A stretch of 64,000 nt of DNA from Polyodon spathula. Its lineage: Eukaryota > Chordata > Actinopteri > Acipenseriformes > Polyodontidae. This document shows, piece after piece, positions 46,891-58,880 of this stretch (position 1 is the stretch's first letter; every line of letters starts with the position of its first letter). The notes under the pieces were generated by a model, which was not told the DNA's origin, did no database searches, and saw only the letters and a list, made by a program, of their open reading frames with translations. The position numbers and the translations under genes are program-made. The stretch lies in assembly GCF_017654505.1 (NCBI RefSeq), contig NC_054548.1, forward strand, positions 35,326,570 through 35,390,569, in the 5' to 3' direction.

Positions 46891-47109
46891 AAATCTTGAT
46901 TGTTTGTTTGAAGTCGTTATAAAGGATTATGGTTATTTTGAGATGGTAGTTATTGCAGTCCTTATAACTTATGTAACAGGAGACAGTGTTAAGTTTGCCC
47001 CAGTTACAAATAAAACCCTCCATAAAGAAATACAAACCAAGATGTGCATTATTAAGCCTAACATTAATAATAAAGTGCATTTATCCAACAAGGGTTATGA
47101 AGAGTAAGC

Positions 47110-49480
47110 TACTTGAAATAGGAATTATGTGATTGTGACTTTAGGAGGTGAGACCAAACCAAGGGTGGGAATCAAGTGTTACTTCCCCCAAAGAGAAAAT
47201 GAAGAGAAGGACAGAAGATATATATGAGAAGACTAGAAGAGGAAGTCACCCTGACTAACATGGAACGCCTGCACTTCGGGAGATCGATATGGCCAGACTG
47301 CCGAGACAGAGCCACGTGAGGCGACAAGAATTCTGAGAGAGAGAGAAGGAAATGAACATGCAAAAGAAGGGACCAGAGAGGAACACAGGCATAGATGAAA
47401 AAGTTGTTCATAAAGAATACAGGGTTTCCCCCTGGCTCAGAACCACCCTCTCAAGTGAGACCGAACCGATCGGCCTCCAAGGCTGACAAGGGGAACATAG
47501 TGATAGAAAACAGAGATTTGAGAAAGTGCAGGGTCGTCCCCTGGCTCAGGAAGAGCCGCCCTCTCAGAGCTGAGACAGAACCGATTGGCCTCCACGTCTG
47601 GGGATCATGTGTGCTGTCCCCAGAGGGAACCTGTAATGATAGAGAGATTGTTAAGATAGATTTGGCCGGGGGTCCTCAAGTGAACATCACTTGCCCCCAA
47701 AATAGGACCTAGGGGCTCCACCACCAATGCAAAACAGAAAGGTTAATAAGAAAATAGGTTCACTGTTGACAAATCAATATTACCATTTTTTATTATTATT
47801 ATTGAAAGGGCTAATCTCACCAGCTCAGCAGAGTAAAAACCCCACTCCGGGCATACTATCAATATTCTGTTGGGCTGATTAAATATCAGGAAGTGAAAAA
47901 CAAATGTAAGATTCCACGACGGTGGAAGCAACCCATTTTTTTTTTTATATTTTTGATAAGGAACCGCTTAACATTAACTTTAGGTGCCAAGGTTGCAATA
48001 ACTACATGAAAGGAATGAGGGGAATAGAATTGAGGGGGCAGATCAGCTCTAGAAATGAGAGTAGAAGAAAACTAGTTTTGTGTTATGATGTCACTGTTAG
48101 CACTGATGAAGAGAGAATCAGAAGGGTTGGAGGTGTTGCTGCAGGAAAGATAGTGGGATAGTAAGGAATAAGGACAAAGCGGTGAATTCAGTTTACAGAG
48201 GAACACAAATTCACCCTGGTGAAGCTGGTCTGTTTTGGAGATACGAAAAAAAGGGAGCTTGTGCCAATCAGGGACCAGACAGAGGTTGCAGGAACAAAAG
48301 CCCAGGGATGGAAAACTGAAGACAGGGGGCAGTGAATTAGGGGCATTGAGATTAGATGCCAGAGAATATAAGTAGTTATGGGGAGATGGGAAGGAGAGTC
48401 ACTTCGCCATCCCCTTAAGGCAAGGGGACAAGATATGAGAGACAATAGTGGTACTGAATGCCCGCTAGATAAGATTTGAAAGTTCCCAGGGAGAGGTGCA
48501 GTTTGTCTTTTGCGTGAACGAGAAAAAAAATAGAATGACATCCTGGTTGAAGGGTGGGGGGAAGGCAGTTCCTGAAGGGAGGAGAATTGAGAGCAGGCGC
48601 GTAGTGAGATGAAGTCAATGAGGAGGCTGCTTTGGGGCAGAGACGAGTGGAGCGATGGAAGCATATACACCACAAGCGTTGGCAGGAAAGCCACCGGGAT
48701 GCTGCTTTGGCAGAAAACGCTTTGTGGTATTCCAAAAATATGGTGCCGCCATATCTGGCAGAGCTCAACGATATCAAATAAATAAGAGTCCATCTACTGC
48801 CTGCGGTGGGGGTAAACTTTGTGAAGAACATCATGGAGAACAGAAAACGGAGGAATGAATTCAGCAAGAGTACAACAATCTGGGATTACAGGGTTATAAC
48901 AGATATATCTCCACAGTCAACTATCATATATCAAAAGGTAGAAATGAGGATTGAGACTAGGCTAACGTCTTTACCTTCAATAATATTTTGTTTAATTATA
49001 AGAGAGTATGTCAGTGACCCACTCAAGCAGAGGAGGAACCAGATGTAGAGGCAGTCACAAGCGTGAAAATTGGCAGCTGGACCTTGGGGAAAGGCACTGC
49101 AGGGTCTAACACAGGGAAGGGGCAGCTGCTGGTTCCAGACATGTAATCCTGTTATCTATCGCTTCCAGGCAGTCAGAGACTGAGGAAACAGAAACATCGA
49201 GGGGTTGAATTAAATGTTTAACGTCACCGAATATTGGTAGACGCAAGTCAGATAAATCTGACGTGACAGGGTCAGAAAGTACAGCTGGGAGGTTAATTGA
49301 TAGATTGGCTGGATTAACTAGGGAGGTGCCGCCCACTCCTGCTCCCCAAACAACACCCAATGGCTATAAATAAATAAACTGCATTCATAACTTTGGACAG
49401 ACAAATAGCGTTTGTCTTAGTTACATACGTGACTTCAGCAAGTCTGTCAAAGTGATCAGTGAAGCCATGACAGCTCAAGC
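47110..49480 (-). mobile_element. Probable tyrosine-recombinase retroelement or Crypton remnant
   Basis: The plus strand is strikingly purine-rich and the minus strand pyrimidine-rich. Minus-strand frames give a recombinase-like segment (48188-48867) and a possible N-terminal or gag-like frame at 49106-49360 (containing VSSVSDCLEAIDNRITCLE). On the plus strand a GGCTCAG-A-CC-CCCTCTCA-GTGAGAC block recurs at 47437-47470 and 47540-47583, perhaps a terminal or internal repeat. Borders were not resolved. Confidence 0.4.
48188..48867 (-). pseudogene. Tyrosine recombinase-like fragment
   Basis: Two overlapping minus frames together give SFYFFSRSRKRQ, then LGTFKSYLAGIQYHYCL, then SHLPITTYILWHLISM. 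In tyrosine recombinases of DIRS, Ngaro and Crypton elements, a T-(I/V/F)-K-x-YLA-(A/G)-I/V-R/Q-x-x-H helix precedes an LPIT-type turn and another helix, which is the pattern here. The catalytic arginine, histidine and tyrosine are not visible, so only the core-binding part and the start of the catalytic part are recognisable. Frameshifts make it non-functional. A chance resemblance of low-complexity sequence is the alternative. Confidence 0.45.
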
Positions 49481-49523
49481 ATGGGAATTAGAATGGTCTA
49501 AAAAGAATATGAATGTATCTTAA

Positions 49524-49807
49524 CCCTTTGCAGTCCATTTATTCAGCGCTTGTCAGGCATGTCATGTCCAATTTATTTTCACACAAGCTACTTATTTTAC
49601 ACACGCTGTTTAAAAGTAATTTTATTCACAGCAAAAAAGGTTTTAAAAAAGGAATTGCAACTCAAAAAGCTCGGCAAATGTTTGCGATATTTTTTGAGCG
49701 CTGGATGGGGAAGGAGCTATCTTGTTTGTTTATGTCTGTGTCAGTTCCGCCTCTCTCGGCCATTGAAAGCTTTTCTCATCTTATTCCGACATAGGAACCG
49801 CACAGGG
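49524..49807. mobile_element. piggyBac-type MITE
   Basis: Its left end is CCCTTTGCAGTCC and its right end is ATAGGAACCGCACAGGG. It is flanked by TTAA (49520-49523 and 49808-49811). The internal sequence GAGCGCTGGATG...GGAAGGAGCTATCTTG matches the reverse complement of the 26501-27048 relative, so it belongs to the same family in opposite orientation with a large internal deletion. Confidence 0.85.
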
Positions 49808-49811
49808 TTAA

Positions 49812-52162
49812 AATGTCTCAAATACTATTTTTTCAGGCATGTTATGAATCAAAACAAAATTAGAGTTTATGACTCGTATGTAACATTTACAATGTATGTA
49901 AATTCTTAGGCAACAGGCAGACAACAAACGTTCCTGCTTCTTAGTACCATGTGATAAACTAAGTCCTTGTCACACATCCTACTGTATAAGTAATACATGT
50001 GGCTTTTGAATCTTTCAATTCTATTTGTTCAATAAATACAGAGGATGTTATATACATTCTTTTTTTGGACAGACAATGCAATTGAAAAGTTTGACTAGTA
50101 ATAAAAACAAAGAAATAGGGATACACAATGCAACTCAGCACTATAAAACTGGAGTCTGAAGACAGACTTTTACATGATACTAATATCAGATTTATTAATA
50201 TCTGCAAAGGATTGTCTGGTAACGTATGTAACATTGACAGACATGGTTACGTACTAAATTACATTTTTAGGACAGATTATTTACTGAAAAAAGTGGCAAC
50301 AAACATCAAAACAAAGACACAAGAAGTTATCCATTTTATTGCATATAAACCATTATTCATCAAAAGAAATAGGATTTTGTACAATGTTAAACTGAAAATC
50401 ACTCCACCAGAATGGCCAATTTACCACTATAAAAATGCTGGACATAATTTACACATAACTATATTTTCAGATTATATTTTTATGTAATACTAAGTTTAGT
50501 AAATCCATAAAAAATGGTAATTATATGTATACATTGACTTATACAGGGACATCCATCTATACATTCGAAACATATGTTATCTGTTATATCACTAGGGCAG
50601 AATGTACCCCATTAGCATGGAAAGACCCAGCTACAAAGATTCATAACTGGCAGTGTCATGCTTCACAAAGTAGGCCGAGCTGGGCGCATACATTCGTTTT
50701 TGGTCTTGTGGCCTTGTTCCTTTGGGGGAATATGTAAATATGAAAATAGGCAAAATCGCACTGCTTAACCCTGTTAGTGCAGTTATTTAACTTTGTACTC
50801 TAGTCAGAACTGTTTCATCCTTTTGAATCCCCCCCCTCACCCCATGGTTTTACTGGCAACATTTAATATACTATTCATGCTTGCAGTTTTTTCTGGGATA
50901 CAAATGCTTTTATTTCATGGTAACAATCTGCCATCTACTGGTGTAAATATAAAATAACACCCTATTTAGTACTGTTTAACAACATGAGCAGACATGACAT
51001 GATTATATACAGTAGTTTTTATTCCCCTGGTTTTCATGTTTAAAAATGCCCCTGGTTATGTTGTTTCTAACTTATTTGCCCCATTTGTTTACCACTTACA
51101 TTTTAGGTGCTTAGCAGAGAAGTTTGATACGGCCATCGACTCCAAATGACAATATCCTGTAGCGGGTACAGCAGACACATACATTTATTGGATATTGAAA
51201 ATTTTTTGTTGCTTATTTAGTACTTTTCCTAACTGAATTAGTAAATGCATCTTACAAATGCAATTAAATGAGGTAGGTATGTAGGTGTATGGAATTATAT
51301 GAGAGGTCTTCAGTAAGTGTCCAGAAAACCTTTTTATATCAGATAAGTAATTGCATGTTTATGTGACTTGGTTCTTAGTTTTCTGCATCATACATGGCAG
51401 TAAGTAGAAGTCCACCAATGTTTAAGTAGATGGCAACAAGACAGTTTCCCTACGATGTCGTATCATACACTACTTTAAACTTCTACTTTAATACATAAAC
51501 GTATTTAGACAGTAATAAAACGGTACACCACGGACAGAAGTTACAGGAACCGATACTCTGTACACAGAAATACCAAATGTGCGGACTCGTAACACTCGGC
51601 CCACACATCTTCCTTTTTGTTTAAAATCACATGGTCCTCATGCGCAGACCAAAAAGAGCATCTCTAATGATAGGTCTGCCAGCAGTCTTAAGGAGGTGCA
51701 GAACTGAGGATAACAGAATGAGTACAAGTATCAGTAGCTTATGAGTTACAGTTAAAGCATGGGAGAGTATCACGATGAAAAACTATACAAAGCACAGATC
51801 TCTTTTTTTGCTTCCCATAACTAAGTGTCACTACAATAATCACAAGCACCAATTCAGAGGTAAAAATACTGTATAAGATACCAAGGTGTCAATGTGATCA
51901 ACCTCTACCCCGCCAAAAAGTCACAGCTGGCTTTTATTAGATCACTTCACACTGGAGAATCACCCCGGATTGCATTCACCATCTATGTGTTCCCAGGATT
52001 AACCCTGGAAATAGAAGCAATCCAAGATGATTCACAAGTGTTAAAAGGCCTGAACTACAGTGTCTGTTGGAAAACTTTACAACTTAAAAAAAACAAAAGT
52101 CTCAAGCACCAATTAAACAAATTCCCTGCCTACTAAAACATGTCTGATGCACCAAGTGCATT
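49812..52162. other. Unassigned stretch downstream of BACH1
   Basis: AT-rich, with open frames at 50128-50487 and 51894-52136 that have no recognised domain. Part could be a longer BACH1 3' untranslated region, since vertebrate BACH1 messages often have long ones, but no strong polyadenylation site was singled out here. Confidence 0.4.
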
Positions 52163-52279
52163 TATTATTAAAAATTAATTAAAATTAAAAAAGGACAAAA
52201 AGATAAGCCATTTGGATTTAAAAAAAAATATATAAAAAGTGTACAAACAGCTGTTGCCATGGATTGCCTAATATATTTC

Positions 52280-52366
<87 letters not shown>

Positions 52367-52729
52367 CCTATAGCCTAAAAACATTGACTATGAATGGATT
52401 CACTGTTCTACATTATAATCACTTAGCCAAATATATTGCTTATTAGATTAAAACGGTAATTTCTATAGAAGTTGCTATACTTAACTTTTTAGTAAATACC
52501 ACCTTCTTATTGTGTTCGATACTGTGAAATAAATACAATAAGGTGCGGTTGAAAAGTAGTGACAAGAGTGCAAGACATCAAAACATGGAATCAGAGCCAG
52601 TTTTTTTCTGGAAATAGAAGCAGATCTCCCGACAAAAAAAACCTGTTTAACACTGGCAACAATGTTCAGTAGAAGGTGTGTTCTCTACGGTCCTTGGGAA
52701 TACCTGAAAAAAGTTTCCACTGGCTCTTG
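52163..52729 (-). other. BACH1: BACH1 3' untranslated region (minimum extent)
   Basis: On the minus strand the sequence after the BACH1 stop runs through a (TA)n tract of about 41 units (52282-52364) to an AATAAA signal near 52163-52168. Whether this signal is the one used cannot be told from sequence. Confidence 0.45.
52282..52364. repeat. (TA)n microsatellite in the BACH1 3' region
   Basis: About 41 perfect TA units, located about 365 bases past the BACH1 stop codon. Confidence 0.95.
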
Positions 52730-53053
52730 TTAATTCCCTTCTGTGTACTCTTGACTTGGTTGACAGACTTCAGTCTCTTCTGCAGGTCCTAGGATAGACG
52801 TCTCTGCTGAGAAGCCTGTGGAAGGCGAGGTCTGAGCTCCAGGCTCTGAGTTGTTTGTGTTTTCTTTCTGGCCCATTAGTAATGAAAGAGGACAGTCGAG
52901 GGAGGAATATTTCACAAGTACCTGGAGTTGCTCAGGCCTAAGTGCAGCCTCACTACATACCTTCTGATACAGACTGGAAAGATTCTGCCATGTCTCAACC
53001 TTGCTCATCTTTAACTTGTTTTTTTCATGCATTAATTTGTCCTTTTCATTTCT
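52730..53053 (-). CDS. BACH1: BACH1, last coding exon (leucine zipper and C-terminus)
   Basis: The exon follows acceptor TTTTTGCAG and reads RNEKDKLMHEKNKLKMSKVE, continuing the zipper started in the previous exon. A second acceptor reading (CAGAG) would drop one arginine. QKVCSEAAL and VLVKYSSLDCPLSLL follow, both family-typical. The cysteine of DCPLS (exon residue 54) corresponds to a heme-sensing cysteine-proline motif of BACH1. The 107-residue segment ends at TAA at 52730-52732. The tail is shorter than the human one, and the part that carries the cytoplasmic-localisation signal in mammals is poorly matched by eye. In the family, heme binding at CP motifs ends DNA binding and triggers export and degradation. 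Confidence 0.93.
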   Translation of the reverse strand, partial: RNEKDKLMHEKNKLKMSKVETWQNLSSLYQKVCSEAALRPEQLQVLVKYSSLDCPLSLLMGQKENTNNSEPGAQTSPSTGFSAETSILGPAEETEVCQPSQEYTEGN

Positions 53054-53280
53054 CTGCAAAAACAGTTTAAAAGGAGTTATTTATTAAAACTGCAGTATAC
53101 AATATTTCTACCACTTGGGAAGCAGAATGTAATAAAAAAGTTATTACAACCAGGGGTGGTTAAATTTTAAAGCCTTCCTGTTCGTAATTAATTATTTCAT
53201 AGTATGTTGGTTTATGTTCAAATGATTTCCTACTAAATAATGTATAACTATGTATTACAGGCAACTTGAAAAACACACAA

Positions 53281-53825
53281 CACTATGTAACACAATTTTT
53301 GTTCCTGGGTAGTAAGTGTTATTTCCTAATTGCTTATGCCTCAAAAGTATAGAAAACGGCTATTATTCCCCACAAACTTTGCATTTGTGACCAGGACAGT
53401 GATATTTCGAAATATCACTACTTCCAATGGGAAAATGGGCAAATGTGTGTCTTTTCGTTCACATAAAGTCAGAAAAGGAAAAAGTAGTTTTTCAAGATTT
53501 ACAATTATACTGTAAATACAGTATAATTGTAAATCTCAAAAAACTACTCACTTCTAAATCTTTTGTAGTCATCTTTGTATTACTTTAGTATAAATACATG
53601 TTAATTTGGATTCATATGTTGTTTTTTTCTGACTGTGAACGAAAAGACACACATTTGCCCATTTTCCCATTGGAAATAGTGATATTTTGAAATATCACTG
53701 TCCTGGTCACAAATGCAAAGTTTGTGGGGAATAATAGCCATTTTCTATACTTTTGAGGCATAAGCAATTAGGAAATAACACTTACTACTCAGGAACAAAT
53801 TTTTTTTTTTTTTTGTTACACAGTG
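53281..53825. mobile_element. Fold-back MITE with CACTATG ends, in a BACH1 intron
   Basis: Nearly the whole 545 bp is one inverted repeat. It starts CACTATGTAACACA, the right end is the inverse of CACTGTGTAACAAA, and the arms run inward about 250 bp to a TACTGTAAATACAGTATAA centre. The outer 110-130 bp match the ends of the transposon at 23371-25825, so it is a deletion derivative that kept both ends. It sits in the intron between the last two BACH1 exons. Transcribed in either direction it would fold into a long hairpin. Confidence 0.9.
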
Positions 53826-54338
53826 TAATTGGAATATAACAGTCACCAATACCTTGTATTGAGTGAATCCTGTGATACATTAAGTATTTTATCCTTACAG
53901 CAGGTTTTCACTATTGTATGAACTAAATTTTGGAGTACTGAGTGAACAAGAGTGCGCTAGCACAACACAGAGCTTAATATTTGTTTTTAGTTAATACTTG
54001 TATATTAAAAGGGCGAGATGCATTTGCTTCACCTTTTCAGTTTTGGGGAAATTCAACATTTCCATGTTGCAAACAGCTTTTTGCAAAAAAACTCAAATAA
54101 AAATGGATTTAAAAAAAAAGGGAATATTTAATTTTTTTCCTTTGTTAAACGTGGTGGATGTAAACCCTCAAACACAGATTACAGTATAACTTTAGGCAAA
54201 CTTCTTAAAACTTCATAAAAATCAATCAATACATAATGTAACAGTGCAATTAACATAACAGCACCAACATTACAGAACAGAAGCACATCAACATTTTATG
54301 ATGTTTGTAAAGAAACAGGTCTGGCCCTCATTACTTAC

Positions 54339-54545
54339 CAGTTTATCAATTTCATATTCCAAATTCTGAATGCAGTCCAGCTTTCTTTTGCGACATCGCT
54401 GGGCTGCGATTCGATTTTTGCTTCGCCGTCGGACATCATGTATAAAGTCCAGTTGTTCTTGAGTTAGGTTGTGGTTTTTTAGCATTTGTTGGAAATCATT
54501 TCTTGTCAATGATGCAATTTTTTCCACTGAAAATGGCAATTTCAC
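54339..54545 (-). CDS. BACH1: BACH1, CNC/bZIP basic-region exon
   Basis: The exon is 69 codons in phase 0, bounded by acceptor TTTAATTCTCAG and donor GTAAGT. It begins [20 protein letters not shown], the CNC region that is specific to BACH and NFE2-related factors. The basic region follows at residues 39-57, with [12 protein letters not shown], which contacts MARE/antioxidant response elements. The zipper starts with [13 protein letters not shown]1 pairs with small MAF proteins in the nucleus and represses genes such as heme oxygenase-1. The match to the family here is close to complete, with no missing key residue. The CNC segment reads closer to BACH1 than BACH2 to me, and the neighbouring exons agree. 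Confidence 0.96.
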
Positions 54546-56119
54546 CTGAGAATTAAAGATAAAACTTATGTTTTGAACAAATATAAAAAAGAAAGAAAAA
54601 GCTTCAGGTTAAATAATCAGCTCTCAAACTAGCTTCGTGTCACTTTCTAAAGTGTTTCTTCATTTATTTCACTTTTTGATCATACACATACTTTAGTCCC
54701 AAAAACATTTATTGAAAAGCATTATTTGTCAAAAGCATCTGTACACAGAAATAAGTTCTCTTGCACAACAAAATGCAGCACTCAGATTAGCTAATGTGGA
54801 CTTGTGGCAAAGTGGTTTACAGTGAGCAGGTGCAAGTGGTGATGTGATTAGAAAACAGAAGACAAACAAAATTCACGGTTCAAACAATGTTTATTTTGTA
54901 ATCCCGGTCTGGCAGCCGCAAATAATAATCCCAGGTAATATGTGTATTGCACTGTTCCAAGCGATGGGTTTACAGTCCCAAATAATAAACACAGTTTCAA
55001 AGAATAAATACAGTATAACACACATAAAGACAAGGAACTGTTAGGGGATTAGGGGTGGGCAGAAAACACAGCACTCAATCATACTCAGAAACCACTACTT
55101 GCACTCTAATGACATCACTGTAAGTAGGCGGGGCTAAAACTGGAAGTGCTATTAAAATGCTTCTGGCCCTGATTGCCATCCAGAAAGTGAGCAGACTGGG
55201 GTTTAATGTACATTTAACAAGGATTTTTACAATTTCTAAAGTCCAAAAAACAACACATACAATTTAATTCAACAAAACATACAACAGCTTGAGTTTGCAA
55301 AGTAAAATTTAAAGTGGAGTTAGTAGTTACTTTACAGCCACATAGCTTATTAGGTGTTGTCTGTGTGTACTACTGTACAACATTAAACAATACACCGGAT
55401 ATTAAATAAACCAAACAAGGAAGATTAAATAAATAATTTTAAAAAAAGACTGAAATGCCACCACAAAAATACCTTTTAAAAAAAGTATTATTCCATTGCT
55501 TTGTTCTTTGACAAACTAGAACAAAATTTGTTTCACAGACATGTGCACACAGACATAATGAATAACTTCCCCAAATAAACACAGACATAATGAATAACTT
55601 CCCCAAATAATGTGAAAAATAGTGTTTCTGGAAAGTATATCCTTAAACAATCCCTTGGATGCATCAAAAAGTGGATGCGTGTAGGAATTCACTGACACTG
55701 ACAGCAGCTCTCTTCTGAATGTAAGGGCTTGTCCAAAAGTGTTTGAGTCTGTCATGCCTGTTAGTTAAGTGTGTAAACCTAAATTTAAGAAGCATCTAAA
55801 GAAAATGTTAGTTTAGGTCTCAAACAAGAATGAACCTGGCATAAGCAGTGAACCGGGGGAAGCTGCAGAACAAGTGAAAGGGATGCAACGGGCATGGGCA
55901 ACCCACCCAAAACCAACCTGAAAGTATTTTTTTGAAGAAGAATGTGCTTAGTAAACAGGCCACAATAAAATACACACATGGAATTTTCAAGTTCGGTTAT
56001 CCGTTCAAGATTCAGACAAGTATTTGAATATTTGTTAATTTGCAAAACCATTATCAATGCCATTACATGCAACACATATTAAATGTCACAGAAGTAATAA
56101 AAGGTTGTAAAGGCCTTAC
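54546..56119. other. BACH1 intron sequence, left part
   Basis: Intronic DNA with an LTR-like or dispersed-repeat patch at about 54800-55190 that I could not classify. A 31-bp perfect tandem duplication (ACACAGACATAATGAATAAC core) is at about 55549-55608. No coding exon is seen. Confidence 0.5.
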
Positions 56120-56250
56120 GATCCCAACCGGGACAGGTGCCAAATAAGGCTGGTGGGTATGCCTTCACAGCGATGGGGCAACTTGATGGTAGGACAGAAC
56201 CAGAAGTCGGCGATCTTGGTGAAAGGGCACACTTAAAACAACTCCAAACC
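56120..56250 (+). repeat. Dispersed repeat shared with 40128-40250
   Basis: Second copy of the repeat described at 40128. Here it leads directly into a LINE reverse transcriptase fragment, which hints that it might be part of that LINE. Confidence 0.5.
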
Positions 56251-56254
56251 TCAG

Positions 56255-56425
56255 CTGGAAACTTGGGAGTTGTTTTAGACTTGGTTTTGAAGCTCAGCTC
56301 TCGGTTATCGTGGTTAAATCATCTTTTTACCACCTACATAATATTGCCAAAATCTGTTTTCACCTTTCACAAAAAGACTGAGATTCCCAATTCATGCCTT
56401 TGTAACCAGGTCCAACATTAGAATT
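56255..56425 (+). pseudogene. L2/Rex-like LINE reverse transcriptase C-terminal scrap
   Basis: The translation NLGVVLDLVLKLSSRLSWLNHLF matches the NLGV-x-x-D block found after the catalytic site in L2-type reverse transcriptases. A degraded IPNSCLCNQVQH-like stretch follows where the family has an IHAF-x-x-SRLDYCN block. About 55 residues remain, with changes throughout. Confidence 0.55.
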
Positions 56426-56426
56426 T

Positions 56427-56665
56427 TCCCTTTCCAGTCCAATGTCAGACATCTAAAAGACGTCAAGCACAGGTCTCTAGTCGATTTTTCTCTGGAAAAA
56501 GCTGAGAAAGCCTTTCAATGGCCAAGTGAGACGGATTTGAGCAATACACATAGCCCCTGCACCACAGAGATAACACAGACATAAACAAAGGAGGCAGCTG
56601 CTTCCGCACCCAGCGCTCAAAGAATATCACTGACATTGGCAGAGCTTTTTGAGATTTTATAGTCA
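56427..56665. mobile_element. piggyBac-type fragment, right end lost
   Basis: It starts CCCTTTCCAGTCC and carries GAAAAAGCTGAGAAAGCC, CAATGGCCAAGTGAGAC, GCTGCTTCCGCACCCAGCGC and GAGCTTTTTGAGATTTTATA, all shared in order with 26501-27048. The right portion, with its terminal repeat, is missing. Confidence 0.8.
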
Positions 56666-56830
56666 TTTTTATGTCCCTGGGTGTCAGCTATGCTCCACAG
56701 GAGCTGGGCTGCTGGCTGTTCCATCAACTGCATGTGCTCCACTGGGAGATCGAAGATTCTATTCATAAGGTCCTACTCTTTGGAACTCACATCCACTATT
56801 TGTGACAGGCTCTGATTCTGTACAAAAATT

Positions 56831-58880
56831 TAGGGGCTCTCAACTGGGGGTCCACAGCCCCCTAGGGGGCCTTGAGGAGGTTTCAAGGGGTCCTCCAAAA
56901 ATAAACCAGGAGAATGTGTTATTCTCCCTGCATGCTTATGACACACTGAAACCTATTAGCTTCAGCATGTCATAAGCATGCGTAGAAATGAACGCTTTCT
57001 CAGGTTACGTAACACGTTCAAGGTTCTTATGGTGTAATACAGCTGCAAAATTAAGGAAATACAAAGACAGCTGCTTCAATTTTGGTTTTATTTGTACTAG
57101 AAGTGGATATATACTTCAACCGCAGTGTGTAATTTGTGCACAAGTACTGTCCAATGAATGTCTGAAACACTCCAAATTAAAGAGCCATTTAATTACCAAG
57201 CATGAAATATATAAAAACAAGCAACATTCATCTTTTGAGCGAAAAGCTAAAAGAACTGCTTGGTACTAAAGCCGTAATGAAATCCAGAACTACCACAGAT
57301 AAAAAGCTTGTAGTGTCATAGTACATAGTGGCACAGAAAATTGCTAAAGCAAAAAAAATGCATATGATTGCTGAGGAGTTAACAATGCCATGCACCATTG
57401 AACTTAAAAAGGAAATGTCTGGGCAGAAGCAAAAATACCAACGTCAAATCACACTGTCAAACAACGCATCGCTTTTATGTCATAAGACAGAGTTTTGCAG
57501 TGCACCGATTGGCTGTGCGACAATGATTTAGCTATATAACTCAATAAATCCACAGACATTTCTAAAATGTCCCATTTATTCGCCTATGTTTGGTGTGTGC
57601 GGAATAAAGAAATAAAGGAAGACTTTGTTTTGCTCATGACAACAAAGTCAAACGACATTTTCAAAATGTTAGGATGATGTCATGGCTAATTGCATTGGGG
57701 TCTGCACTGATGTAGCTGCAGCAATGACCGGAAAGCATTCTGGTACTGTGCAAAAAATAAAAGCTGTTGCGCCTCGCACTATTTAGACACATTGCTTTTT
57801 ACACCAAGAGGCGCTTGATGCAAAAGACATTGAACCAGGTCTTCACAATGTTCTGAACACGGTAACACTCGTTAATTTTATTAAACCCATAGCAACAAAC
57901 TCCAGGTGTTTCGCTGGACTTTGTGATGAAGCGGGCGCAGAGCACTATTCCTTTCTCATGCATACAGAGATGAGATGGCTCTCTCGAGGCAGAATGCTTA
58001 CTTCTATATATATAAATCTCAAGGAAGAGTTACGTCCTTTCTTGGCGGATAAGAAACCTGAGCTTGCCAAAGTACTGAAAGATGATGTGTGGCGGGCAAA
58101 ACTGGGTTACCTCGTAGACATATTTAAATGAATAAAACTATGAAAAGGTGGGATGCATTCAAAAGGAAACTACAACTCTGGAAAGTTTGTGTCTGTGGAG
58201 GGACTACCGATATGTTTCAGCGCTAACATTCTTTCATTCAGGAACAAAACACTGACTTCGACGTAATGAAACCGCAGCTGGCAGCGCATCTGTATGGTCT
58301 ACTCAACAAATGTAATACTTACCTTCCTGAACTCATGATGGAACAAGCTGCTACACATCTGTAGGCTACAAACCCAAATAGTGAGAATAATGAAGCTAAA
58401 CCAACCCCCTCTGCCCCATCAAAGAGCTCACTGACAGCTCCCTCAGAACCAAGTTCAGCGAAATGTTGGAGACATTTTGATGCAAGTGTGCCAATGAATA
58501 CATCACTGCTTCTTCTGCAGCACTGACAGCGTTGGTCCCATTTAGTAAAACCTACTTATGCGAAACAGGATTTTCAGCCATGACATTGATGAAAACAAAG
58601 AAATCTCCACAACAGGTTTCACATTGAATAAGTAAAACAAAAATAATTATATTTATCAGGGATGGAGACTCCCATTGAATAGCAGATTTATACTACTAAA
58701 ACCAAGAGTGGATCAGTTTAATAAGATAAACCTGAACTTGTTCACATTGGGGCTAATCAAGCTTATTGTGAAACCTGGAATCAGTCAAAACTGCTATGCA
58801 ATAGTCCATCCCTGATGTGTGCTTGTGTGCGAGTGTGGGGTGGGGGGGGTCTCGGAAGCAAAAAGATTGAGCACCTCCTG
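56831..58880 (+). mobile_element. hAT element with ZBED5-like transposase, dead
   Basis: The left end TAGGGGCTCTCAACTGGGGG and the right end ATTGAGCACCTCCTG resemble hAT termini (CAGGGG-TCTCAA type). A clear 8-bp duplication was not found, so the limits are tentative. The coding content runs on the plus strand from 56988 to about 58630 and is that of the ZBED5/FAM200/SCAND3-like group. After the right end, GCTATATAAAAATACAATTT with a GATTGATTGAT tail looks like an older L2 tail. Confidence 0.65.
56985..58640 (+). pseudogene. ZBED5/SCAND3-like hAT transposase remnant
   Basis: The N-terminal frame (RKYKDSCFNFGF) leads into a BED zinc finger, PQCVICAQVLSNECLKHSKL, ending in the histidine pair HLITKH. 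KIAKAKKMHMIAEELTMP follows. After frame changes come CFAGLCDEAGAEHYSFL and then MHTEMRWLSRGRML, the RW block typical of this transposase group. PELAKVLKDDVWRAKLGYL comes next and the end is YLCETGFSAMTLMKTK, the C-terminal hAT dimerisation block. Stops are frequent. Such transposases have been domesticated several times in vertebrates, but this copy cannot encode a full protein. It is antisense to BACH1, within its intron. Confidence 0.85.

Noticed and set aside
56985..58640. A functional ZBED5-like domesticated gene
   Set aside because: Stops and frameshifts are frequent throughout; only short blocks are legible.
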